From contig MHYW01000047.1 of assembly GCA_001828545.1 (NCBI GenBank), forward strand, positions 1 to 6,822: a stretch of 6,822 nucleotides of DNA, given 5' to 3'. Made by a program: the position numbers and the translations under genes. Below are positions 1 to 5,344 of this stretch, piece after piece. Under the pieces are notes generated by a model. It saw only the letters and a program-made list of their open reading frames with translations. It ran no database searches and was not told where the DNA came from. Position 1 is the stretch's first letter. Each line of letters begins with the position of its first letter. The DNA is from Planctomycetes bacterium RIFCSPHIGHO2_12_FULL_52_36. GTDB taxonomy: Bacteria > Planctomycetota > Brocadiia > Brocadiales > Bathyanammoxibiaceae.

Positions 1-565
1 TGATGCGGTCCAATTCTTTCTTGACCTTCTCGGCCTCATGGAGTCCGCCTGAGCCTGCCCTGCACCGTTCTGGTGCAGGGCCTGCCCTTGACCCTGAACG
101 AAGTGAAGGGGAAGGGGTGGACTGCCCGCCCAATGCAGAGACCAGACCGTTAAGGGACTTTAGTAAAAGCTCCTCCTGTTCTGCCCTGGGCGAGTGAGGA
201 TATTTGAATGGTATGACCTCCACACCCTCCGAGGCCAGCACCTCCATCAGGGCAAAGGTATTACTACAATCGCCTTCCGCTACCCCTATCACCTTCTTCA
301 TCCCCAATTTCTTGACCGAAGAATAGATACCCTTTATCCAGGCGCAGTTATTCCTGGGCAGGCCCGAGGTCTCGGCCCTCTCCACAAGGTGTGTCGGGTC
401 TTCATCTGTAATGAATATGTTATTCAAATCCACGGGTATGTGCCCTGAGGCAAAGATTATCTCTATAGGTACCGTAGAGGTAATGCCCACGCTCGTCTCG
501 GGAGAGGGTTTCTCAGGGACAAGGAGGGCAGGATAGGCAACGGTATCAAACGGCACAAACTCCAT
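1..565 (-). CDS. 2-hydroxyacyl-CoA dehydratase D-subunit (HgdB-like), 3'-truncated by window edge
   Basis: The reading frame starts at ATG 565 and stays open to the left edge, giving 188 visible codons. AAGGA lies seven bases upstream of the ATG, a good ribosome binding site. The protein has the N-terminal pattern of the 2-hydroxyglutaryl-CoA dehydratase D-component / benzoyl-CoA reductase family: GITSTVPIEIIFASGHIPVD (residues 27-46), then DLNNIFIT, RNNCAWIKGIY with Cys74, and GDCSNTFALMEVL with Cys100. These cysteines are candidate iron-sulfur ligands. Members eliminate water from (R)-2-hydroxyacyl-CoAs or work in related radical reductions, with an ATP-dependent activase. Substrate and partner cannot be told from this fragment. 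Residues about 147-174 (Q-S-T-P-S-P-S, then Arg/Gly/Pro/Ala-rich) look foreign and are encoded by a palindromic repeat. The frame then resumes with LHEAEKVKKELD, which looks native. The gene follows fabD by 121 bp and has its own promoter. Family assignment is fairly sure, exact function is not. Confidence 0.8.
   Translation of the reverse strand, partial: MEFVPFDTVAYPALLVPEKPSPETSVGITSTVPIEIIFASGHIPVDLNNIFITDEDPTHLVERAETSGLPRNNCAWIKGIYSSVKKLGMKKVIGVAEGDCSNTFALMEVLASEGVEVIPFKYPHSPRAEQEELLLKSLNGLVSALGGQSTPSPSLRSGSRAGPAPERCRAGSGGLHEAEKVKKELDRI
44..127 (-). repeat. in-frame GC-rich palindromic repeat inside the HgdB-like gene
   Basis: This stretch of about 84 bp (28 codons) contains a perfect 10-bp inverted repeat, GCCCTGCACC (57-66) and GGTGCAGGGC (72-81), around the loop GTTCT. 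Next to it is the imperfect palindrome CCCTGAACGAAGTGAAGGG (92-110), a motif type I recognise from dispersed bacterial repeats. A CCGCCTGAG nonamer (45-53) recurs elsewhere in the window. No stop codon or frameshift is introduced. The borders are inferred from where the protein stops looking like its family. Confidence 0.65.
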
Positions 566-615
566 CGTATTTCCTTACTTCTAAGAGATTTGACCACAAC
601 AAGATAACTCTACGG

Positions 616-644
616 ATTACATCAGAGAAGGAGTGTCAAGTCAA
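616..644 (-). promoter_or_regulatory. sigma70-type promoter for the HgdB-like gene
   Basis: On the minus strand, TTGACT (-35, at 639-644) and TGTAAT (-10, at 616-621) are separated by exactly 17 bp. Each box matches the consensus at five of six bases. Transcription would begin near 608-610, about 43 bases before the ATG at 565. This suggests the gene can be expressed independently of the fab operon. Confidence 0.55.
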
Positions 645-671
645 GGGGATTTGCAGTCGTCAGGATGACAA

Positions 672-686
672 TCCGCCTCAGGCGGA
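672..686. repeat. 15-bp palindrome directly after fabD
   Basis: TCCGCCTCAGGCGGA has 6-bp arms around a 3-base loop and begins immediately after the fabD stop codon (687-689). No T-run follows on the minus strand (ATTGTCATCC instead), so it is not a canonical intrinsic terminator. It may act as an mRNA 3'-end stabiliser or be a dispersed repeat. A copy differing at one base lies inside fabD at 1368-1382. Confidence 0.6.
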
Positions 687-1631
687 CTAGGGCAGTACGG
701 CCTCTAGAGACGTAACCGTCTCTAGACTCTTAACGGTCTTATTGGGGTCTATACGGCGTATGAGTCCTGCAATGACCTTTCCAGGCCCCACCTCGTAAAA
801 TTCTTCCACACCGTCCTTGAGGAGGTTGTGCATGGACTCTGTCCAGCGGACGGGCCCAGTGAGTTGGGCCAGGAGGGCACTCCTTATTTCTTCTGGCTCC
901 TGAACATAACGGGCGTGGATATTGGACACCACTGGGGTGTGTGCCCTCTGAATCCCCACCCTTTGGAGCTCTGAGGCCATCTTCGCCTGTGCCGAGGCCA
1001 TAAGAGGCGAGTGAAAGGCACCGCTTACCTTAAGAGGGATTACCCTCTTGGCCCCCCGCTTCTTTGCCTCCTGAGAGACCACTTCCAGGGGTCTAGTTTC
1101 CCCCGAGATTACCACCTGGCCAGGGCAGTTGTAGTTGGCGGCGCAGACTATGCCATATTGAGAGGCCTCTTTACAGAGGGCCTCTACTTCCCCATCAGAG
1201 AGGCCAATGATGGAGACCATCCCCCCTGGACGTTCTTCCGAGGCCTCTTGCATGAACTTCCCCCTCTTGTATACCAGTCCCACGGCGTCTTCAAAGGCAA
1301 TAGCCCCTGCGAAGACCAGGGCGGTGTATTCCCCCAGGCTTAATCCGGCCGTGGCATGGGCCTCGGGTCCGCATGAGGCGGATTTAGCCTTTAGGGAACG
1401 AAATACCTCCAGGATGGCAATGCTTGTGACAAGTATGGCAGGCTGGTTGTGGACGGTCTTCTCTAGTTCTTGTTCACTACCGCTGAAGCAGAGTTGGGCG
1501 AGATCAAACCCCAGTATGTCATTGGCTTTCTGGTAGACCTTCCTCGCCTCTTGGTACCCTGCATAGAAATCTTTTCCCATGCCGGGGCGGTGGGCACCCT
1601 GGCCCGGAAATAGGAAGGCCCGGCGAGGCAT
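687..1631 (-). CDS. fabD: malonyl-CoA:ACP transacylase
   Basis: This cytoplasmic enzyme moves malonyl from CoA to acyl carrier protein to supply type II fatty acid synthesis. The 314-residue protein has the FPGQG N-terminus with Gln11 (oxyanion site), the nucleophile elbow GLSLGEYTAL with Ser98, Arg123 in YKRGKFMQ (malonyl carboxylate binding), GAFHSPLM with catalytic His207, and Gln256. The usual GHSxG elbow has Leu in place of His, a variant I associate with some phyla including planctomycetes. I chose ATG 1631 over the in-frame GTG at 1640 because AGGTGG (1637-1642) lies five bases before it and because MPRRAFLFPGQG fits the family. The start is two bases past the fabH stop, so translation is probably coupled. 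A small palindrome at 1368-1382 encodes SASCG in the loop before the nucleophile elbow, where this protein appears a few residues longer than E. coli FabD. Confidence 0.96.
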   Translation of the reverse strand: MPRRAFLFPGQGAHRPGMGKDFYAGYQEARKVYQKANDILGFDLAQLCFSGSEQELEKTVHNQPAILVTSIAILEVFRSLKAKSASCGPEAHATAGLSLGEYTALVFAGAIAFEDAVGLVYKRGKFMQEASEERPGGMVSIIGLSDGEVEALCKEASQYGIVCAANYNCPGQVVISGETRPLEVVSQEAKKRGAKRVIPLKVSGAFHSPLMASAQAKMASELQRVGIQRAHTPVVSNIHARYVQEPEEIRSALLAQLTGPVRWTESMHNLLKDGVEEFYEVGPGKVIAGLIRRIDPNKTVKSLETVTSLEAVLP

Positions 1632-1633
1632 TA

Positions 1634-2626
1634 CTACCACCTAATTATGGAAGAACTCCAGGTGAGCCCGCCTCCAAAGGCGGCAAGGAGTACCAGGTCA
1701 CCCGACTTTAACCTACCTTCCCGTTTTGCCTCGTCTAAAGCTATGGGGATGGATGCGGAAGAGGTATTACCGTATCTGTCTATATTATAGAAGACCTTTT
1801 CCATGGGCACACCCAGACGTCCCATAGTAGCTTCTATTATACGGTAATTGCTTTGATGGAGGATGAAGAGGTCTATGTCGTCCATTTTCAGGTTAGAAGA
1901 GGTTATCGTCTTACCTATTAGTTCGGTAAGGCTAGTAATGGCCAGTCTGAACACCTCTCTACCACGGAACTTTATGTAATGGAGGCGGTCCTCAAGGGTC
2001 TGAAGGGAAGACGGCATCTTTGACCCGCCTGCTGGCAGGGTCAACACCTCTGTATGAGAACCGTCTGCACCCAGGAGGGTAGTGAGTACCTCGCAGTGTC
2101 CATTACCCTTTTGAAGGACTACGGCCCCTGCCCCGTCCCCAAATAGGATGCAGGTAGCCCTGTCCGTGTAGTCAGTGACCTTAGAAAGACATTCTGCCCC
2201 TATTACCAGCACGTTGCTGGCCGCCCCTGCGTTTATAAAGTTTTGGCCAATGGAAAGGGCATATATAAAACCTGCACACGCCGCTAGCACGTCAAAAGCC
2301 CCGGCCTTCTTGGCCCCTATCTTTTGCTGTACGTAGCAAGAGGTAGAAGGAAAGAGGCTGTCTGGGGTAATGGTGGAGGTGATAATCAGGTCTACGTCCT
2401 TTGGTGACAGCTTGGCGTCTTCAAGGGCTTTGATGGCTGCTTGAGCGGCGAGGTCCGAGGTGGCTACGCCGTTCTCTACTATTCGTCTTTCTCTTATTCC
2501 TGTCCTTTTGATGATCCACTCATCAGTAGTATCAACCATCCTCTCCAGGTCCTGATTGGTAAGTCTCTTAGGAGGGAGAAAGGCACCTGTTCCAGTAATG
2601 GAAGCCTTGTGGTTATTTTGAGTCAT
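1634..2626 (-). CDS. fabH: beta-ketoacyl-ACP synthase III
   Basis: FabH starts fatty acid chains by condensing an acyl-CoA (acetyl-CoA or a branched primer) with malonyl-ACP. The protein is 330 residues, normal for the family. The catalytic triad is complete: Cys117 in DVLAACAGF, His257 in FILHQSNYRI, and Asn287 in RYGNTSSASIP. The N-terminal signature VDTTDEWIIKRTGIRERR and the C-terminal AAFGGGLTWSSSIIRW are also present. The loop reads HQSNYRI rather than the commoner HQANxRI, a mild change. AAGGAG lies a few bases before the ATG, which makes the start secure. It sits 30 bp downstream of plsX and 2 bp upstream of fabD within one operon. The thiolase-fold family also includes secondary-metabolism KAS III homologues, but the gene order points to the housekeeping enzyme. 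Confidence 0.96.
   Translation of the reverse strand: MTQNNHKASITGTGAFLPPKRLTNQDLERMVDTTDEWIIKRTGIRERRIVENGVATSDLAAQAAIKALEDAKLSPKDVDLIITSTITPDSLFPSTSCYVQQKIGAKKAGAFDVLAACAGFIYALSIGQNFINAGAASNVLVIGAECLSKVTDYTDRATCILFGDGAGAVVLQKGNGHCEVLTTLLGADGSHTEVLTLPAGGSKMPSSLQTLEDRLHYIKFRGREVFRLAITSLTELIGKTITSSNLKMDDIDLFILHQSNYRIIEATMGRLGVPMEKVFYNIDRYGNTSSASIPIALDEAKREGRLKSGDLVLLAAFGGGLTWSSSIIRW
1637..1642 (-). promoter_or_regulatory. ribosome binding site that decides the fabD start
   Basis: AGGTGG on the minus strand overlaps the last codons of fabH and ends five bases before ATG 1631. It favours that ATG over the upstream in-frame GTG at 1640, which lies inside this same site. Confidence 0.7.
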
Positions 2627-2656
2627 AACGCTCCTTTTTAATTGGAACCCACGTGC

Positions 2657-3703
2657 TTAACATACCCCTTTGCCAGCTGCCGCCCCTGCCATATTCTCCT
2701 GCTCTACATGATTTGCCTCCAGTTCTTTAACTATATGATCATTTACATTATGCTTTGCGAGCTGTATTGCCGCCTTTATGGCGTTCTGTATGGACTTAAA
2801 GTCGGACCTCCCGTGACATATGATACAAATACCATCCACGCCCAAAAGGGGCACTCCACCGTATTCGGAGTAATCCATACGGGCACGTAACCTCCTGACG
2901 GCAGGTCTGAGAAGCCTGAGACCAATCCTGGACCACGGCCTCCTGGAGGCCGCATCGCCCAGGGCACCTAAAAGCCCATCCGCAATGCCTTCGGCGAACT
3001 TTATAAGCACGTTCCCCACAAAACCTTCACAGATTACTATGTCACATTTGCCTTCAAAGAGGTCCATACCCTCCACATTACCGACAAAATTCAGGTTGGA
3101 CTCCTTTAAAAGATTATAGGACTCTTTTACCAGGTCGTTCCCCTTTCCAGACTCTTCACCAATGTTTAAGAGGCCCACCCTTGGTTTTTTGATCCCCTGG
3201 ATATACTTGCAAAAGACCGAACTCATCACGGCATACTGTAGCAGATGGATAGGTTTACACTTAAGATTTGCGCCCACGTCCGCCACAATGCAGTACCCGC
3301 GACGTGTTGGGAGGGCAGCCACTATGCCTGGTCTGGTAACCCCCTTAAGCATTTTTAGATGCATAGTACTGGCGGCTACCGCGGCCCCCGTGTTCCCTGC
3401 GCTCACCACTGCTACTGCCTCTCCTTTAGCTACCAACTGTATCGCCTTAGTGATGGAAGAGTCCGTCTTCTGTCTCATGGCCGCAACCCCAGGCTCCTCC
3501 ATTCCTACCACCTGAGAGGCGTGCAATATACCAATATTCTTTGGGATTGGCCTGAAGGAGCTGACAAGGAGATTTTCCAGTTCCTTCTGTTCTCCTGCAA
3601 GGATTATCTCTACGTTTCTAAATTGGTTGGCCGCAAGTAGTGACCCTTTTACTATCTCATACGGGGCCTTATCACCACCCATAGCATCTACTACAATTCT
3701 CAT
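2657..3703 (-). CDS. plsX: phosphate acyltransferase PlsX
   Basis: PlsX converts acyl-ACP and phosphate to acyl-phosphate, the acyl donor used by PlsY in phospholipid synthesis; it is a peripheral membrane enzyme. The 348-residue protein shows the family motifs in order: VDAMGGDKAPYEIVKG (5-20), MRQKTDSSI (76-84), VVSAGNTGA (99-107), RPGIVAALPT with ADVGAN (124-146), IGEESGKGNDL (181-191), EGFVGNVLIKFAEG (226-239), and DYSEYGGVPLLGVDG (277-291). The last 15 or so residues (QENMAGAAAGKGVC) look like a non-conserved tail. The ATG lies three bases after the rpmF stop, and GGAGAGG within the end of rpmF serves as the ribosome binding site, so the two are very likely translationally coupled. The rpmF-plsX-fabH pairing is widespread in bacteria. 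Confidence 0.96.
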   Translation of the reverse strand: MRIVVDAMGGDKAPYEIVKGSLLAANQFRNVEIILAGEQKELENLLVSSFRPIPKNIGILHASQVVGMEEPGVAAMRQKTDSSITKAIQLVAKGEAVAVVSAGNTGAAVAASTMHLKMLKGVTRPGIVAALPTRRGYCIVADVGANLKCKPIHLLQYAVMSSVFCKYIQGIKKPRVGLLNIGEESGKGNDLVKESYNLLKESNLNFVGNVEGMDLFEGKCDIVICEGFVGNVLIKFAEGIADGLLGALGDAASRRPWSRIGLRLLRPAVRRLRARMDYSEYGGVPLLGVDGICIICHGRSDFKSIQNAIKAAIQLAKHNVNDHIVKELEANHVEQENMAGAAAGKGVC

Positions 3704-3706
3704 CCT

Positions 3707-3937
3707 TTATACCCTCTCCACCGCCACCACCTGACGGTCACGATAGTAGCCACAGTTGTGACATATAGTATGGGGAAGCTTTATGTGCTTACACTGGGGA
3801 CACACAAAACGTTTGGAAAGACCGCCTGAGGTCCTTTCCAGCCTTTGGAAACTCGGGATCCCTGGAGGTGTAAGAAAATCATGAGACCTCCTTTTCCTGG
3901 TCCTGGAATTTGAAAACTTCCTTTTTGGATTTGCCAT
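3707..3937 (-). CDS. rpmF: 50S ribosomal protein L32 with an internal extra segment
   Basis: L32 is a small protein of the large ribosomal subunit. The N-terminus MANPKRKFSNSRTRKRRSHD and the zinc-ribbon end identify it: Cys46 and Cys49 (CPQC), Cys59 and Cys62 (CHNC), then GYYRDRQVV. This is the zinc-binding (C+) form. The protein is 76 residues, while L32 is usually about 57-60. The excess lies between LTPP and CPQC, where Thermus L32 has four residues and this one has twenty (residues 26-45). That segment is encoded by a strong DNA palindrome. The ATG at 3937 is preceded by AGGCAGGA; an in-frame TTG extension at 3991 does not match the family. The gene is first in the fatty-acid/phospholipid operon and is driven by the promoter at 4046-4074. 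Confidence 0.93.
   Translation of the reverse strand: MANPKRKFSNSRTRKRRSHDFLTPPGIPSFQRLERTSGGLSKRFVCPQCKHIKLPHTICHNCGYYRDRQVVAVERV
3803..3862 (-). repeat. in-frame palindromic insertion in rpmF
   Basis: These 60 bases encode residues 26-45 of L32, about 16 more than expected at this place. The core is a hairpin at 3814-3840: TGGAAAGACC (3814-3823), loop GCCTGA, and GGTCCTTTCCA (3830-3840), pairing throughout with one bulged base. A smaller TTTCCA/TGGAAA inverted repeat overlaps its right arm. The nonamer CCGCCTGAG (3822-3830) is shared with the repeat in the HgdB-like gene and the palindrome after fabD. Borders are approximate. Confidence 0.6.
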
Positions 3938-4045
3938 TTCCTGCCTTTTTAAACCAGCGCCAGACGTAAAAACACAAAATCCACCACTCAAAAAACCTAT
4001 TTATTTATGCTTACAAAAATTACAGCTCACCCCTAAAGTTGAGGT

Positions 4046-4074
4046 ATTTTATTAGTCCCTCCCATGATTGTCAA
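4046..4074 (-). promoter_or_regulatory. sigma70-type promoter of the rpmF-plsX-fabH-fabD operon
   Basis: On the minus strand a perfect TTGACA (-35, at 4069-4074) and TAAAAT (-10, at 4046-4051, five of six) are 17 bp apart. Transcription would begin near 4038-4040 and leave a leader of about 100 bases before the rpmF ATG. The AT-rich sequence immediately upstream could also serve as an UP element. This is the strongest promoter match in the window. Confidence 0.75.
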
Positions 4075-4087
4075 GTAAAATTTACTT
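4073..4087. promoter_or_regulatory. perfect palindrome overlapping the rpmF -35 box (candidate operator)
   Basis: AAGTAAAATTTACTT has perfect 7-bp arms around a single central base and overlaps the first two bases of TTGACA. Its position is right for a repressor of the ribosomal/fatty-acid operon. It may instead be simply an AT-rich UP element. It does not look like the FapR site I know from Bacillus. Confidence 0.4.
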
Positions 4088-4157
4088 TAAATATTGTAAT
4101 GTCCATAGACATAGGGGGATATCTACCTTGGGTAAATGAGAAAGGGCCCCAAAAACC

Positions 4158-4263
4158 AGGGGATAGGGGGTAGGGGGAATTGTAAAATGGAAATTGAAAA
4201 TTTTAAATTTAAAATTTCTAATTTCCAATTTGCAATACAGTCTCCTCCCACTCCCTAGCCCCT
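4158..4263. repeat. nested inverted repeat of about 106 bp (MITE-like or dispersed intergenic repeat)
   Basis: The inner AT-rich palindrome (4180-4235) has two 28-base arms matching at 24 positions with no loop. The outer arms are a G-rich run (4158-4177, AGGGGATAGGGGGTAGGGGG) and a C-rich run (4244-4263) whose reverse complement matches at 16 of 20 positions. The whole could fold into one long hairpin with a small asymmetric bulge. No transposase or target duplication is visible. It lies between divergent promoters and outside the genes. Confidence 0.6.
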
Positions 4264-4311
4264 CGTCCCTCAGTCCCCTAGCTCCCACCACAAGACCCAA
4301 CAATTCACCTA

Positions 4312-4340
4312 TTGAAAGGGTGTGTAAAAAATGTTATGCT
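4312..4340 (+). promoter_or_regulatory. candidate promoter for the sulfite reductase-cysM-mec cluster
   Basis: TTGAAA (-35, at 4312-4317) and TATGCT (-10, at 4335-4340) are spaced by 17 bp, and TG at 4332-4333 makes an extended -10. Transcription would start near 4347, about 33 bases before the GTG start. The -10 matches only four of six bases, so the call is moderate. Confidence 0.45.
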
Positions 4341-4367
4341 TTGTTATGTTATCCTTCCCAACCTCAA

Positions 4368-4373
4368 GAGGAG
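4368..4373 (+). promoter_or_regulatory. ribosome binding site that decides the sulfite reductase start
   Basis: GAGGAG ends six bases before the GTG at 4380. The nearby ATG codons at 4331, 4336 and 4346 are all out of frame, so GTG 4380 is the best-supported start. Confidence 0.7.
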
Positions 4374-4379
4374 CAGGCA

Positions 4380-5273
4380 GTGACAGAACAGACAGTAACC
4401 CCGGAAAGGGTTGATATACAGAAACTTAAGTCGGGCGGGTTCATTAAACAGACGCAAAAGGATCTCTTTACTGTACGTCTGAGGATGCCTGGTGGTAGGA
4501 TTACCCCGGAAAAGATGGCCAAGATTGCTGAGGTGGCAAAGAAGTACAGTCGTATGGGTTTTTGTCACCTGAGCTTCAGGCAGTCCATAGAACTCATCGG
4601 TGTCCATATAGATGACTTTGACAAGGTGGCAAAGGAGCTGGCCACGGCGGGGGTAAAGGTGGCCTCCTGTGGCCCCAGGGTCAGGGTGCCCACTGCCTGT
4701 GGCGGATGTGAGTACAACCCCAATGGTCTCATGGAGACCCAGCATAAGGCCCTGGAGGTGGACGAGAAACTCTTCGGCACCCCCTGCCATCACAAGTTTA
4801 AGACGTCCTTCTCGGGCTGTCCCATAGACTGTGCCAGGACGACGGAGAACGACCTGGGCTTCCAGGGTGCAGTGGAGCCTCAATGGGATGAGCCGCTGTG
4901 TACAGGATGTACCCTCTGTGCCAAGGCCTGCATGGAAGGGGCCATAGTCCCAGACAAGGACGGCAAACCCATCTTTGACCCAGGCAAGTGCATCTACTGT
5001 GCGGACTGTATCCGTGCCTGTCCTACCAACTCCTGGAGGATAAAGCGGCAGGGGTGGATTGTGAGGGTAGGAGGCAAGCACGGCAGACATCCCCGCCAGG
5101 CGGAAGAGGTAGCCCGTTTCCTCCCCGACGAGAAGGTAATCCCATTTATAGAGAAGACCATCCAGTGGTATAAGGATAATGGACGCCCCAGGGAGAGGAT
5201 CGGCACTACCATTGACAGGGTAGGACTCTATAGGTTCATTACAGAGGTAGCAGGGCCTGTACTGCAGTCCTGA
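4380..5273 (+). CDS. single-subunit siroheme [4Fe-4S] sulfite reductase with inserted ferredoxin domain (AsrC/DsrA-like)
   Basis: This 297-residue cytoplasmic protein is a compact sulfite reductase, expected to reduce sulfite to sulfide with six electrons from a ferredoxin-like donor. In order it has a nitrite/sulfite reductase ferredoxin-like half-domain (about 25-95), a siroheme/[4Fe-4S] region with Cys107, Cys110, Cys147 and Cys151 (GCPIDCART), an inserted two-cluster ferredoxin domain (Cys174/177/180/184 and Cys204/207/210/214), and a C-terminal part with WIVRVGGKHGRHP and RERIGTTIDRVGLYRF that resembles both AsrC and the end of DsrA. The first cysteine pair is C-x2-C where AsrC and DsrA have C-x5-C. 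No AsrA/AsrB, DsrB or DsrC gene is adjacent. It is followed 71 bp later by cysM, which favours an assimilatory or detoxifying role over respiration. A nitrite reductase role is possible but less likely. GTG start chosen from the ribosome binding site. Confidence 0.85.
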   Translation: MTEQTVTPERVDIQKLKSGGFIKQTQKDLFTVRLRMPGGRITPEKMAKIAEVAKKYSRMGFCHLSFRQSIELIGVHIDDFDKVAKELATAGVKVASCGPRVRVPTACGGCEYNPNGLMETQHKALEVDEKLFGTPCHHKFKTSFSGCPIDCARTTENDLGFQGAVEPQWDEPLCTGCTLCAKACMEGAIVPDKDGKPIFDPGKCIYCADCIRACPTNSWRIKRQGWIVRVGGKHGRHPRQAEEVARFLPDEKVIPFIEKTIQWYKDNGRPRERIGTTIDRVGLYRFITEVAGPVLQS

Positions 5274-5297
5274 CGTATCCCTTTATACAGTCTTCTC

Positions 5298-5327
5298 CTT
5301 AAACAACCGGAAAAACCCGTTTTTAAG
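5298..5327 (+). other. imperfect hairpin between the sulfite reductase gene and cysM
   Basis: CTTAAA, AAC and GG on the left pair with CC, GTT and TTTAAG on the right around an AAAAA loop, with one mismatch and one bulged C. It is AT-rich with no T-tract after it, so it is not a convincing terminator. It could modulate read-through or mRNA processing between the two genes. Confidence 0.25.
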
Positions 5328-5344
5328 CCCCACAGAAACCATTG

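Larger units (their letters stand above)
3938..4379. other. divergent intergenic region between rpmF and the sulfite reductase gene
   Basis: This 442-bp stretch shows no convincing gene. It holds the leader of rpmF (about 100 bases, without an obvious riboswitch or strong hairpin), the rpmF promoter and its palindrome, a small ATGTC-CATA-GACAT palindrome (4099-4112), a nested inverted repeat (4158-4263), and a promoter and ribosome binding site for the sulfite reductase gene. An open frame from 4194 into the reductase gene is an accidental extension, because it runs through the inverted repeat and a Ser/Pro/Leu-rich low-complexity stretch. Confidence 0.7.

Noticed and set aside
1667..1690. 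Palindrome CCGCCTCCAAAGGCGG in fabH
   Set aside because: It encodes the conserved AAFGGGLTW end of FabH, so the symmetry is a by-product of coding.
2023..2045. Inverted repeat TGACCC...GGGTCA in fabH
   Set aside because: It encodes LTLPAGGSK, a segment conserved in FabH proteins; coincidence is likely.
2939..2953. GGCCTCCTGGAGGCC palindrome in plsX
   Set aside because: PlsX has its usual length and alignment here with no extra residues, so it is not an insertion.
3938..3991. In-frame 18-residue extension of L32 from a TTG codon
   Set aside because: MANPKRKF is the family N-terminus, and the ATG at 3937 has a ribosome binding site.
4194..4379. In-frame N-terminal extension of the sulfite reductase
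   Set aside because: It is translated from the inverted repeat and a low-complexity Pro/Ser/Leu stretch, and the ribosome binding site points to GTG 4380.
4344..5090. Long 248-codon minus-strand open frame opposite the sulfite reductase gene
   Set aside because: It has no recognisable domain, and the plus strand encodes a clearly conserved protein across the same bases.
5093..5103. CCGCCAGGCGG palindrome in the sulfite reductase gene
   Set aside because: It is short and lies in GGKHGRHPRQ-coding sequence that resembles family members.
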